Source: Pseudarthrobacter oxydans
Lineage (GTDB): Bacteria > Actinomycetota > Actinomycetes > Actinomycetales > Micrococcaceae
Assembly: GCF_034258515.1 (NCBI RefSeq)
Contig: NZ_CP139438.1
Location: 62,001 to 126,000, forward strand
Reading direction: 5' to 3'
DNA: 64,000 nt
The notes beneath the pieces are model-generated. The model was not told where the DNA came from, made no database searches, and saw only the letters and a program-made list of their open reading frames with translations. Below are positions 6,776-15,540 of this stretch, one piece after another. The translations under genes and the position numbers were made by a program. The first letter of the stretch is position 1. Every line of letters begins with the position of its first letter.

Positions 6776-9106
6776 TTAACCAGCCGATGTGCAGATGGGG
6801 GATTGGTAGCACCGGATCTCGTAGACTCCGGCGGAGGGGTCGCCGTTGGTGGCGAACACGGTCAGGCGGAGTCTGCCGGTGGTGATGCCTTCAGGCAGGT
6901 CGTGAACGACGCGGGTGGAGTAGTTGCCAGACACGCGGGTGATTTCGCGCCACCCGCCAGCGGTTTCGGCTTCCAGGGCGTAGTCACGGGCGCACTGGGG
7001 GTCGCGGTAGAAAGCAGGGTAGGCATGGTATTCGCGCAGCAGGTGGCCCGAGAACGTGATCTGGACCTGGCGGATGCGCTGGGGCTCCTGCCAGGAGAGC
7101 TCGAGCCACTGAGGAAGTGGGGCCACCGGATCGGACCTCCACTGGTTGGTGCCCTGGTGGGGACGGGTGACGCCGGTAAGGACGTTGTCGGCGGTGTAGG
7201 CTTCCTGCGCCGGCTCGATCTGAAAGCTCAGGGTTGAGCCTCCGCCGAAGCGGCGGTAGCGGCCTGGGCTGTACTCGTAGCCGGCAATCTGCCCTGGCAG
7301 GACGGTGCTGGAGACGTGCCACTCGATCTCAGGAGCTGCTTCAAGGTCCACCCTGATATAACCGCCCTCTGCCAGGTCATCACCTGGGATGGTGACGGGC
7401 CACTCGATCCAGTGGGGGCCTCCGGGCGGGACGATTAACACTTCTTTTCGCAATGCCCCTCCGGGCTCGGTCCTGTAGTCCCAGATGTCCTTGACCTTAT
7501 GAACGGTCGCAGTGACTTCACGGGCCGATTCCCCTCCATTGCTGAGTGCGAGCCGGATGACGTCGACGCCCTGCCCTGCCCCTACCGCAATCCATTGCGC
7601 GGTCCGCCGCTCAAGACGACCGGTGAACGGGTGCACTGGATGGTCGCGCCAGTGATCGATCCCACCGAGCCAGTTCGCGCTGTTCGGTCCGACCCCGCGG
7701 ACCTTGTCAGCGCTGCTGGAGGTGACCGACGACGCGAGGGCCAGGTCCGCCGGGTCAGTATTCCGCACGTGGGGCAGGAAGCAGCCATCGCGCAACAGCG
7801 CCTGCTGGAGCTCCCCCATATTAGTGGTGAGGACAGACTGGATTCCCTGGCCGTCCTTGGCGATGGCAGCAGCGGTACCTGCCGCTTGGCCCATTACTGC
7901 CGTTGTCCCCATGACACGCAAGGCGCCTAATGCGGCGTGGGTGGAACTGACGTTTCGTCCCGCGAACATCAGGTTGGGGACGTCCTTGCTCATCAGAGCA
8001 CGAAGCGGGATTCCGAAAGGTCCCACGTACTTGGAGGAGCCGAAGCTGGATTTTGGATTGGCGAAAAGAGCCGTGCTTACAGGCTCTGCGTCCTCGGCCA
8101 GCAGACCCCCCAAAGTGTGCAGGTCCACGTACCAGCCTCCGAACGCGACCTCATCCTCGAAGGACCCGTTTTCAATCAGGTGGTTCTCTGTTAGGACCAG
8201 CTCCCCAAGCAACCTCCTGCTCTCACGCTTTCCTGGCACTTGCCCGATCCAGTCCAGTGCCAGGTTCGCCGCCTTTTCGGACCAATGGGGATCCCTGTTT
8301 TTCAGGTAGTCCCAGATTCCCAGGACATGGCGCGTGAGTTCGTGCCGAATGACCTCGTTGTCGTGAATGGAATCCCAGGGGGTGCCGATTTCAATCCACC
8401 AGTACCCGCTGGAGAGCGTCTTCGGAAGCCGTGCCCCCTTGCGGAAGAACGAGGGGTCATCGTATTTCACCGCCCACTCGGGGGCCTTGAAGGGGACCGG
8501 CCGGCCAGTATCGACTGTTTTGAAGTGGAGGGAACTGCCCATTGTCCCGTCCGATGCTTCATCCGGGGCATCGGGTTCGCCGTACTCGGAGGCCGCTTCC
8601 GTACCGGAGAGCCATTCCGCCCCTGCCAGAGCACCCAAAGTCCCGTCGCCGGTGCAGTCTATGAAGGTCTTACCGGAAATCTGGATAACCGTCTCGGCGT
8701 TGGCCACGCGGGCACGCACCCTGCTGATCCTATGGTCGATGACGTCAACCTCTTCCAGGGCCGTGTTGAGGTGCAGGGTCAGCCCTTCTGTGCGGACCGC
8801 CATGTCATAAAGAACGAGGTCCCAGACGCTGTTTGTCCACCCGTTTTCTTCAATCTTGGCGTGGTTCGTGGCCCGTTCCTGGATCAGTGCTTCAGAGATG
8901 ATGCCCGTTTCCCTGGCGTAGCCGTGGAAAGCTGCCGCACCGTGCGGTGTGACGCGCACTTCAGATGAAGAGTTTCCGCCAAGAACCGGACGGTCCTGAA
9001 TCAAAACGGTCTTCGCTCCATGGCGTGCCGCCGCAACCGCGGCGGAAAACCCCGCCAAACCGCCACCGGCGACCACAACGTCGTAGTCTTCTTCGACAAA
9101 CTTCAC
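6776..9106 (-). CDS. FAD-dependent oxidoreductase with C-terminal beta-sandwich
   Basis: This 776-residue protein starts at GTG 9106 after AAGGGG. It opens with a dinucleotide-binding fold (VVVAGGGLAGFSAAVAAARHG), followed by the FAD-family signature GGNSSSEVRV and TFIDCTGDGTLGALAGAEWL near residues 150-170. This matches the FAD_oxidored family (PF12831), which oxidises largely uncharacterised substrates. The last 170 or so residues (PQWLELSWQEPQRIRQVQIT, later TTGRLRLTVFATNGDPSAGVYEIR) look like an F5/8-type C (discoidin) carbohydrate-binding sandwich. No signal peptide is visible, so it should act in the cytosol. As first gene of the ABC operon it is likely the first catabolic step for the imported sugar-like ligand. 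The fusion makes it longer than the core family. Confidence 0.8.
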   Translation of the reverse strand: MKFVEEDYDVVVAGGGLAGFSAAVAAARHGAKTVLIQDRPVLGGNSSSEVRVTPHGAAAFHGYARETGIISEALIQERATNHAKIEENGWTNSVWDLVLYDMAVRTEGLTLHLNTALEEVDVIDHRISRVRARVANAETVIQISGKTFIDCTGDGTLGALAGAEWLSGTEAASEYGEPDAPDEASDGTMGSSLHFKTVDTGRPVPFKAPEWAVKYDDPSFFRKGARLPKTLSSGYWWIEIGTPWDSIHDNEVIRHELTRHVLGIWDYLKNRDPHWSEKAANLALDWIGQVPGKRESRRLLGELVLTENHLIENGSFEDEVAFGGWYVDLHTLGGLLAEDAEPVSTALFANPKSSFGSSKYVGPFGIPLRALMSKDVPNLMFAGRNVSSTHAALGALRVMGTTAVMGQAAGTAAAIAKDGQGIQSVLTTNMGELQQALLRDGCFLPHVRNTDPADLALASSVTSSSADKVRGVGPNSANWLGGIDHWRDHPVHPFTGRLERRTAQWIAVGAGQGVDVIRLALSNGGESAREVTATVHKVKDIWDYRTEPGGALRKEVLIVPPGGPHWIEWPVTIPGDDLAEGGYIRVDLEAAPEIEWHVSSTVLPGQIAGYEYSPGRYRRFGGGSTLSFQIEPAQEAYTADNVLTGVTRPHQGTNQWRSDPVAPLPQWLELSWQEPQRIRQVQITFSGHLLREYHAYPAFYRDPQCARDYALEAETAGGWREITRVSGNYSTRVVHDLPEGITTGRLRLTVFATNGDPSAGVYEIRCYQSPICTSAG

Positions 9107-9189
9107 TCGTAAACCCCTTCAAAGTCTCTGTGTGTTGATGCAAGTGCTCATTGCTTGCCATGTGTGCGTGATGCCGCCGCTTCCCAGAA

Positions 9190-9203
9190 CTTAAACGTTC
9201 TAG
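9190..9203. promoter_or_regulatory. LacI-family operator candidate
   Basis: CTTAAACGTTCTAG is a 14-bp dyad (10 of 14 positions symmetric) centred on CG, the hallmark of LacI/PurR-type operators. It lies between the divergently transcribed FAD oxidoreductase and LacI-type genes. A second small palindrome, TTCTAGTAGAA, overlaps it at 9198-9208. Confidence 0.55.
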
Positions 9204-9266
9204 TAGAATTAGTATGTGATCGCGGTTACGGTCATGTCAATACATAGTTCTAAATGAGAGGTGGTT

Positions 9267-10385
9267 ATGGCGGCCCGGAACCCGAACGGTCGACGGCCCA
9301 CTATCGTCGACATCGCTAAGCAGGTGGGGGTTTCCCCCGCGGCCGTATCCATGGTGCTCAGGGAGCTGCCAGGTATTGGGGATGAAACGAGGCAGAGGGT
9401 CTTGGCGGCTGCAGCAGAGTTGAACTACCGCCCGGACTCGCGGGCAAAGTTGCTTCGGAGCCGCAACTCCAAGGTCCTCGGAGTGCTGTACTCGCTAATG
9501 TCGCCTTTTCACGCTGACCTGGTGCAATGGCTATACGAGTCGGCGGGGAAACGAGGCTACACCGTGATGCTCGGCGCCCTGGGGGAAAACATCTCCAGCG
9601 CCCGCGCCGTGGAGGCCCTGCTCAACGCCCGTTGTGACGGAATCATACTTATTGACCCGGAGTCTATGGATGAGTCGGTGATTTCCGTGGCCTCCCAAGT
9701 GCCCACAGTCGCCATCGGTCACATGCACCCCCGTCCCGGAACAGATCTTGTCCAAGCTTCAGGGTCGGAAGGTATTGCTCAAGCACTTGGGCATCTTGTC
9801 AGTCTCGGGCATCGACGAATTGCCCATGTCTCCGGGGGATCTTCCCTAGCGGGAGCCGAAAGAAGCAAAGCGTACGTAAGCTCCATGGAGAGGCTTGGGT
9901 TGGCCTCTGAGATCGAGATTATCGAGGGGGATGGTTCGGATCTGGCCGGCGTCCTCGCCGCTCGATCCTTCCTGCAGGGCAACATGCCAACAGCCGTCGT
10001 GGCTTACAACGACTCCACCGCCGTGGGGTTACTGTTCGAGCTCCTCAGAGCCGGCGTGTCGGTTCCGGCCGATGTGTCCCTAGTCGGTTACGACGACAGC
10101 CATGTCGCCTCGCTACCTCACATCGGCCTGACATCCATCGCTCAAGGTTCGCCGAGACTGGCGAAAGCAGCAGTGGAGCGAATGGATGCCAGGCTGCAGG
10201 ATTCCGCCTCCACTTCCGCTCCAGCTGACCCGTGGATCGACATACTCACACCACACCTGGCGGTTCGCTCCTCCACCGGTCCCGCGCCTGCGGCGAAGGA
10301 CCACAGCTTGATAACCAGCCAAAGGCATGGCACACCTCATGGGGCCGGGATGGACACCAGCCCCACTAACCATGTCCCCTCCTGA
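9267..10385 (+). CDS. LacI-family transcriptional regulator
   Basis: This 372-residue regulator has an N-terminal LacI helix-turn-helix (TIVDIAKQVGVSPAAVSMVL) and hinge (NYRPDSRAKLLRSRNSKVLG). A periplasmic-binding-protein-like sensor domain follows, including HLVSLGHRRIAHVSG and the conserved AVVAYNDSTAVGLL and LVGYDDSHVASL blocks. I prefer ATG 9267 over GTG 9261 because GAGAGG lies six bases upstream. It is transcribed divergently from the ABC/FAD operon and very probably represses it until its ligand binds. The C-terminal 40 residues are low-complexity and not part of the fold. Confidence 0.9.
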   Translation: MAARNPNGRRPTIVDIAKQVGVSPAAVSMVLRELPGIGDETRQRVLAAAAELNYRPDSRAKLLRSRNSKVLGVLYSLMSPFHADLVQWLYESAGKRGYTVMLGALGENISSARAVEALLNARCDGIILIDPESMDESVISVASQVPTVAIGHMHPRPGTDLVQASGSEGIAQALGHLVSLGHRRIAHVSGGSSLAGAERSKAYVSSMERLGLASEIEIIEGDGSDLAGVLAARSFLQGNMPTAVVAYNDSTAVGLLFELLRAGVSVPADVSLVGYDDSHVASLPHIGLTSIAQGSPRLAKAAVERMDARLQDSASTSAPADPWIDILTPHLAVRSSTGPAPAAKDHSLITSQRHGTPHGAGMDTSPTNHVPS

Positions 10386-10473
10386 GGGAAAGTCTAAGGA
10401 CCTACCCCACTTCAGTAGTGGGAGCTGGCGAGAAGTTGGAGGGAAACCTAACGCGAACCGATGATTGACTGCC

Positions 10474-10494
10474 GCGGTGCCGACAAGGCACCGC
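10474..10494. terminator. Hairpin between convergent genes
   Basis: GCGGTGCC, a five-base loop and GGCACCGC form a perfect 8-bp stem. It sits between the convergent LacI-type gene (ends 10385) and AAA+ ATPase gene (ends 10548). A second weaker stem, CCCACT/AGTGGG, lies at 10406-10422. Neither has a clear U-tract. Confidence 0.5.
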
Positions 10495-10524
10495 TGCGTA
10501 GCCGTCTATCACATCAGCGCGCCG

Positions 10525-10547
10525 CCGATAACGGATATTCCGTCAAC
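10525..10547 (+). repeat. Recombination-site-like repeat, copy 2
   Basis: This 23-bp core is identical to 2723-2745 and in the same orientation. It abuts the stop codon of the AAA+ ATPase gene. Together the two copies bound the ABC/FAD/LacI module as direct repeats about 7.8 kb apart. Confidence 0.6.
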
Positions 10548-11633
10548 CTACTCGCGGAGGTATTGGCGGAGTCCCGGGATTGCGAAGTCCACTTTGCCGT
10601 AGCCGGCGGACTCGATCAGGCCCGCAGAGATGAGCCTGTTCCGGTATTTGGAAATGACGTTGGGCTTGGCTTTGAGGATGGCGCCGATCTGGCCGGCGGC
10701 AGAGGGTCCGTCTTGGGCGGCCATGGCGTCGAGGAACTCGCGGTCTCTGTCCGAGATGTCCGACAGTGCTGACTCGACGACTACTAAGGTGTTCCGTCGT
10801 TGGGCGGCAGCGATTCCACGCTGAACGTTGGTCTGGTCCAGTTTCCATCCTGCCTTGTCGGCTTCGAGCCAGAGGTAGTAGCCCACCAGTTGGATCAGGA
10901 AGGGATACCCCTCCGTGGCTTCGGCGGCCTTTTGGATGAGGTCGGGGGAGATGCTGATGCCTCCCTGGTTGAAGAGCTCGCTGTACGATGCGGTGACTTC
11001 GGCGATGGCTGCTTCGTGGAGATTGATCCTGTCGGCCCGCCGAAGGAAGGTGGCCACTCCTTCGTTAAGGAGGTCGGACACGGCTGATGGCAAGCCGGCG
11101 AAAATCAGGCCGATCGGCAGCCCGTCGCGGATGAAGTGCTGGACGTCGGCAGCCAGTTGGGCAATTTCTGTCCTGTCGACGGCATGGATCTCGTCGATGG
11201 TGATGATCAGTCCTGTGCCTTGGGCGTCCAGCAGGCGCAGCAGTTCGTTCCCGGTCCGGCGCCAGTCCACGGACCGTTCCGGAGGGAGCTGGGTTGTCAG
11301 TCCGAACCCGGCTGCGGAGAAGGCGGTGATCTTCCGGGACGGAGGCCCGTCCCCGAGTTCGTCAAGGAGGCGGAGCATGTCGTCGCCAACTCCGGCGAGG
11401 AAACCTGGGGTGGCTGTCCGGGAGATCACGGCCCACCCCTGATTTCGGGCGATACCTTCGGCTTCGCTCAACATGACCGTCTTGCCGATGCCTCTGGAGC
11501 CAGTGATGATGGTCAAGAGCCCAGGGGCTCCGGAACCCTGCTGCAGGCCATACTCGAACTCGTCGAGCAGCCCGGCCCGCCCGACCAGCTCGGGAGGCGT
11601 AGCTCCGGCCGTCGGCTTGAAGGGATTCTGCAC
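10548..11633 (-). CDS. AAA+ (Orc1/Cdc6-like) ATPase
   Basis: This 361-residue protein starts at GTG 11633; GAGGAGG six bases upstream decides this start over the longer frame. It contains a Walker A (GSRGIGKT, residues 45-52), a Walker B (LIITIDE, 142-148) followed by an IHAVD patch, and an arginine-containing segment (FLRRADRINL). A C-terminal helical/winged region ends in KPNVISKYRNRLISAGLIE, which resembles a DNA-binding wHTH. The arrangement matches STAND/Orc1-like AAA ATPases found in actinobacterial mobile regions, some linked to transposition or replication. Four tandem GGTGAAACT repeats lie just upstream of the start. The partner and biological role are unknown. Confidence 0.75.
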   Translation of the reverse strand: MQNPFKPTAGATPPELVGRAGLLDEFEYGLQQGSGAPGLLTIITGSRGIGKTVMLSEAEGIARNQGWAVISRTATPGFLAGVGDDMLRLLDELGDGPPSRKITAFSAAGFGLTTQLPPERSVDWRRTGNELLRLLDAQGTGLIITIDEIHAVDRTEIAQLAADVQHFIRDGLPIGLIFAGLPSAVSDLLNEGVATFLRRADRINLHEAAIAEVTASYSELFNQGGISISPDLIQKAAEATEGYPFLIQLVGYYLWLEADKAGWKLDQTNVQRGIAAAQRRNTLVVVESALSDISDRDREFLDAMAAQDGPSAAGQIGAILKAKPNVISKYRNRLISAGLIESAGYGKVDFAIPGLRQYLRE

Positions 11634-11646
11634 CGCACCCTCCTCG

Positions 11647-11683
11647 GGTGAAACTGGGTGAAACTGGTGAAAGTGGTGAAACT
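11647..11683. repeat. Four tandem 9-bp iteron-like repeats
   Basis: GGTGAAACT at 11647-11655, 11657-11665 and 11675-11683, and GGTGAAAGT at 11666-11674, are spaced 9-10 bp apart, about one helical turn. They begin 14 bp upstream of the GTG start of the AAA+ ATPase gene, in its leader or promoter. They could be binding sites for the ATPase itself or part of an origin or attenuation element. Confidence 0.65.
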
Positions 11684-12322
11684 CCTGCCACGATAACCAG
11701 CCTCTCGACCAGAAGCAAGACGGTCCAGGGGAGGCGGTAGTATCGGGGCCATTCAGGTCGTCCCACCGGCCGGGGAACCTGCCATCGGTTGCCCACTCCC
11801 AACCGCTCCATGCCTGAGGGGCGCACGGATTGGCGGCTGCTGGCCGCCAAGTCATGCATCAATCGCTCTGGCCCTACGTCCTCCGGTTTTCATCCCGGCA
11901 CCGCCGCTCCGGGTGTGGCGTCAGAATAGTGCGAAATTCCGTTTTATTGACGGTGGCTCATGATGTTCTTAGATCCCACCCTGACAGTCGGAAGGGAAGG
12001 AAACGGGGTGGGGTAGTTCGAGAAGAGTCAAATAGTCCAAAGAATCTGGACTTGATGACGTCCCGTTTGGGGCAGGGGGTGGAGATGTCACATGTCGTGG
12101 CTGGACGGGCCCCTGAGAACAAGCAGGAACTCCGCCCACAGGCCTAACCCCTCCCTGCTCAGGCGGTTTTGACATCAGGTTGGGGTGTAGCCCAGCTTTG
12201 CAGCCCTAGCCCCTCTTCTTGTTATGCCCAGAGCATCGGTAGCGCAATGCGTTGCCTGTTGGGAGCAGCGCGGAGTCCAGGCAGATCTTCCGCCGAGCCC
12301 CGGCGCGGCGCTAGCGTTTTCA
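11684..12322. other. Gene-free stretch upstream of the ATPase
   Basis: I see no credible gene. The only features noticed are TCAGGTTGGGGTGT at 12175-12188, shared with 2980-2993, and AT-richer DNA at about 11930-11960 (TTCCGTTTTATTGACGGTGG) that could contain the promoter of the ATPase. Confidence 0.45.
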
Positions 12323-12499
12323 TCAGATGCCTAAGAGCGCATGTGAATCGCTGACCAACACTTTGGTTCCTACGAACACGTCACTCCGATCGAGGCCGGA
12401 TGCCTGGATCCCGTAGCCGATTTCGCGCTCGTTCTGGCAACTGGCTGTGGTGTCGATATGGCGGTAGCCGACCCGCAGAGCGGTCCGAACGGCGCTGGT
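12323..12499 (-). pseudogene. Aldo/keto reductase fragment
   Basis: Reading the minus strand from 12499 gives TSAVRTALRVGYRHIDT, then QNEREIGYGIQASGLDRSDVFVGTK, and a stop at 12323-12325. This is the characteristic N-terminal segment of aldo/keto reductases, including the GYRHIDTA block and the region preceding the catalytic lysine strand. The frame has a stop upstream, no start, and ends after 58 codons against the usual 270-330. It is therefore a remnant, 30 bp beyond the MFS gene on the same strand. Confidence 0.75.
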
Positions 12500-12531
12500 G
12501 CGTCTTCTCGGGTGTCAGTGCCCGATTCACT

Positions 12532-13773
12532 TCATGGTCGACGTTGAGCTCGTAGGGCTTTCTTCGCGGTGAGGCCGAGCCCGATGCATGGGACTGCGGC
12601 GGCAATCGTGAGGGCAAGGCCGAGTGCGGGCAGGCCTTGCTCCGCGAGCGTTGATGCGATCGCGACGCCGCCGAGGGCGGAGCCGATGGCGATGCCGATG
12701 TTGAAGAATGAGTTGCTCAGTGCGATCGGGAGCACTCCGTCGGGCCCCGCGGCGCGCAGTGCTTCTGAGACAAGGATCGGGTTCGCGGCGAACCCGAACA
12801 TGCCCATTAGGGTGAAGAACACTATCGCGACTGGAGCGTTGCCGCCCCAGAGCAGGAGCACCGTCATTGTGATGATGAGACCAACCACGGCGGTACCGAT
12901 CACGGTGTAGGGGTGTCGATCACCGAAACGGCCTCCGATGGTGGTGCCGGTCAGGGCGCCGGCGCCGTAGGCGATCATCACCAGTGGAACGACCGCTTCT
13001 GCCAGTCCGGCGCGTTCGGTCAGCTGCGGAGCGATGTAGCTGTAGACGCCGAGAAAGGCCGCTTGTATGAGCGCGGTCGCCACGTAGACGGACCACAGGC
13101 GGGTATTGCGCAGCCGACGGAACTCGGCGCGAAGATTCGCCCCTCCGTCTGCGGCTACGCCTCCGGGAAGCACCTTCCACAGAAGGACTGTGCAGGCAGC
13201 CGCGAGTACGGCGAGTGCCCAGAAGGGGCCTTGCCAGCCAAGGAATTGGCCAGCTGCGGTACCGATTGGTACGCCGATGACTGTTGCGAGGGTGACACCT
13301 CCAACCATGATGCCCATCGCTTTCGCGCCGGCCTCGGCCCCTGCAGCGGCAGCTGCGACAACGGCGCCGATGGCCCAGAACGTCCCTGTGGCCACCGCCG
13401 CCACGAAGCGGGCAACCAGCACCACCGCGAACACGTCCGTCGATGCGGCGACGACATGAGAAACCGCGAACACCAGAAGTGCCATGATGAGCGTTGCTTT
13501 GCGGGGAAGGCGCAGAGTGGCGATCGACATGATGGGCGTTCCGATCACCATTCCCAGCGCGAAAACGGTGATGAGGAGCCCAGCCTGAGCGATCGTCACT
13601 TCGAGCGAGGAGGCGACCTGAGGCAGAAGACCGGCGACGATCATTTCCGTGGTGCCCATGACGAAGGTGACGACGCCGAGCATCCACACGATCAGAGGGA
13701 GCCGCTGCCGGCCTGCAATATCGGCGGTGTCTTCTCCCGCCGATACATTCAACGGAGTATGGGTAGTGGGCAT
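12532..13773 (-). CDS. MFS drug-efflux-type transporter
   Basis: This 413-residue protein has twelve predicted spans. It starts at ATG 13773 with GAAAGGACG upstream; the longer frame upstream lacks an RBS and gives low-complexity sequence. It resembles the AraJ/Cmx branch of the DHA1 family of proton-coupled exporters. Visible signatures are FVMGTTEMIVAGLLP in span 1, GTPIMSIATLRLPRKATL after span 2, and GVTLATVIGVPIGTAAGQFLGW around span 5. Export of sugars or small drugs is typical. A TetR-type gene is divergent 630 bp away, and a palindrome in between matches the one in front of that gene, so the exporter is probably TetR-controlled. Confidence 0.85.
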   Translation of the reverse strand: MPTTHTPLNVSAGEDTADIAGRQRLPLIVWMLGVVTFVMGTTEMIVAGLLPQVASSLEVTIAQAGLLITVFALGMVIGTPIMSIATLRLPRKATLIMALLVFAVSHVVAASTDVFAVVLVARFVAAVATGTFWAIGAVVAAAAAGAEAGAKAMGIMVGGVTLATVIGVPIGTAAGQFLGWQGPFWALAVLAAACTVLLWKVLPGGVAADGGANLRAEFRRLRNTRLWSVYVATALIQAAFLGVYSYIAPQLTERAGLAEAVVPLVMIAYGAGALTGTTIGGRFGDRHPYTVIGTAVVGLIITMTVLLLWGGNAPVAIVFFTLMGMFGFAANPILVSEALRAAGPDGVLPIALSNSFFNIGIAIGSALGGVAIASTLAEQGLPALGLALTIAAAVPCIGLGLTAKKALRAQRRP

Positions 13774-14116
13774 GAGGGGCGTCCTTTCAGGAACTGAAGA
13801 GCTAAGTGGCGGGGCGACGCCGGGCGTTGGCGCCCAGGCAGGGGTTTGCTCACTCAGCGGCGGTCTTCTGGTGGTGGCTCGTGTCGTCGAAACGGTCGGC
13901 GTGCACTCCGGGCGATGCGAAGATCCACTCACTCATCGACGCATGAGATTCCTCATAGCGGGCTTGCGAGATGAGCTGAAGTGGAAACTGGTCAGTGACC
14001 CGCGACGTCAGGAGTGGTAAGCGCGCGGTCATCAGGGCGTCGCCTCATGATGTGGCCGTGCAATGTTGCAGCTGAGTAAGTGGACAAAATATTCGCTTGA
14101 AATAAGCATAGCGGAA

Positions 14117-14139
14117 AAGTGGATGCAGCGCATCCGCTT
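14117..14139. promoter_or_regulatory. TetR operator candidate, distal
   Basis: AAGTGGATGC-AGC-GCATCCGCTT is a 23-bp palindrome with one mismatch. Its core, GGATGCNNNGCATCC, recurs at 14369-14383 in front of the TetR-type gene. Confidence 0.6.
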
Positions 14140-14364
14140 GTTTGCTGATTTTCAGGCCGAAGGCCCTTGGAGTAAGCAGGTTGGCGGGCAATATTTCGAG
14201 GCGCTGAGCATCGTCATGGATATCCCAGCGTCCCCAGGGCGGGCCGCGCCTGCCTGTCCCCAAGGGCCGGTATGCCCGCCTAGTGTGGTTGCGTCGGTGG
14301 CCATGTAACTCGACTGGATCGAGGAAGCACATTGCTTGCATACACTTCCAGCACATTCGCCGTT

Positions 14365-14387
14365 AATCGGATACAACGCATCCACTT
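14365..14387. promoter_or_regulatory. TetR operator candidate, proximal
   Basis: The core GGATAC-AAC-GCATCC, with arms AAT and CTT, repeats the palindrome at 14117-14139. It ends 16 bp before the ATG of the TetR-type gene, so binding would block that gene's transcription. Confidence 0.65.
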
Positions 14388-14403
14388 GTATTAGGCTTGG
14401 AGG

Positions 14404-15069
14404 ATGACAGATCAGACACTGCGCAAAGATGCCGCCCGTAATCGTCAGCTTCTGATCGCTGCGGGCCGGGACCTTTTTGCCAGACGGGGGCTGGCTGCCA
14501 CCCTCAACGACGTGGCCCACCACGCCGGCGTGGGCGTGGGCACAGCCTACCGGCGCTTCGCTAACAAGGAGGAACTGATCGAGGCGATCTGGCACGAGCA
14601 GGTCGACGAGTTAGAAACTGTCCTGCGCGAGGCACTGGCTGCGTCGGATCCGTGGGAGGGCTTGGTGCTCTACCTTGAAAGGTCCCTCGCCGCGCAATCC
14701 AGGGACCGGGGCATGGCGCAGATGCTTGCGGGGCGCACGTGGCCCGACCACTATGACCAGCAACGCGATCGGCTTGCCCCTTTGGTTGACCAGGTCGCCG
14801 CCCGGGCGCGCGAGGCAGGGGTGCTTCGAGAGGACGTAACCGGCACCGACCTAATCTTCCTCCAGATCGCCCTCACTGACATCTCGGGCACTGTCCAGGA
14901 CGGGACGGTGCCCGAGGGTCGCGGCGACGCCGACCAGTTATACCGCCGCTACCTGTGGATCGTGCTGGACGGACTGCGCGCGTCGGCATCCGGGCCTACT
15001 GAGCTTCCCGTGGCCGCCCTGAGCACATACGAGACGCACACACTTCTCCAGCCCCGTAATCAAGGCTGA
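14404..15069 (+). CDS. TetR-family transcriptional regulator
   Basis: This 221-residue protein starts at ATG 14404 after GGAGG. Residues 10-60 form the TetR helix-turn-helix (LLIAAGRDLFARRGLAATL, then GVGVGTAYRRFANKEEL). The remaining helical domain would bind a small-molecule ligand. It is divergent from the MFS exporter at 12532-13773, and both flanking promoters carry the same GGATRCNNNGYATCC palindrome. This is the usual arrangement for a repressor of an efflux pump. The ligand is not known. Confidence 0.9.
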   Translation: MTDQTLRKDAARNRQLLIAAGRDLFARRGLAATLNDVAHHAGVGVGTAYRRFANKEELIEAIWHEQVDELETVLREALAASDPWEGLVLYLERSLAAQSRDRGMAQMLAGRTWPDHYDQQRDRLAPLVDQVAARAREAGVLREDVTGTDLIFLQIALTDISGTVQDGTVPEGRGDADQLYRRYLWIVLDGLRASASGPTELPVAALSTYETHTLLQPRNQG

Positions 15070-15145
15070 AGTGGCCTCCTCATGTGGCAATGAGGTCATG
15101 CACCGATCCGGCGCCGTGATCGACAGCTCAAATACTGCCCTGGCG

Positions 15146-15170
15146 CGCGCCCGGGATTCCGTCGGGCGCG
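15146..15170 (+). terminator. Hairpin after the TetR-type gene
   Basis: CGCGCCCG (15146-15153) and CGGGCGCG (15163-15170) form a perfect 8-bp stem, 75 bp after the TetR-type stop codon. The following bases are A-rich rather than T-rich, so it would work better for minus-strand transcripts. Confidence 0.45.
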
Positions 15171-15540
15171 AAAAATTCCCCAGCGATGGGAGGGTTCTCC
15201 TGTTCGGGGAGGTAGAACTATGGCTCTGGAAAGACCTTAGGCGGCCTCAGCTTCTCGTTTGGAGGAAGAAACGATGGAGAGTGCGCCATGCGTCTGACGA
15301 GTAGTCGTGGGCGGAATGGTCTGGTCATCCGCCGCCCGGGGCAGCCATGGTCTTTCGCTTGCGGACTCCGATAACCCCGCCGAATACCCGCAGCGAACAA
15401 CGTAATTACGACTGCTTATCAGGCGGACATCGCCGGGGTTCAGGCCACTGGCAGTGATTTGGGCGCAGCGAACATGAACCGTCTCCCAGAGGGCTGTAAA
15501 GCCCCTAAGGAGGCTCTGTTTACAACCTTTCGCGTTCAGG

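Larger units (their letters stand above)
13774..14403. other. Divergent promoter region, MFS/TetR
   Basis: This 630-bp stretch carries two related palindromes (14117-14139 and 14365-14387). A minus-strand frame at 13850-14032 ends in a conserved-looking stretch (SEWIFASPGVHADRFDDTSH), possibly the tail of a lost gene; I do not recognise it. No other gene is evident. Confidence 0.5.

Noticed and set aside
11647..11683. CRISPR-like array
   Set aside because: Repeats are only 9 bp with no spacers; they are phased tandem repeats, not a CRISPR.
14045..14356. Small minus-strand gene in the MFS/TetR intergenic region
   Set aside because: It runs through both TetR palindromes and has no RBS or recognisable domain.
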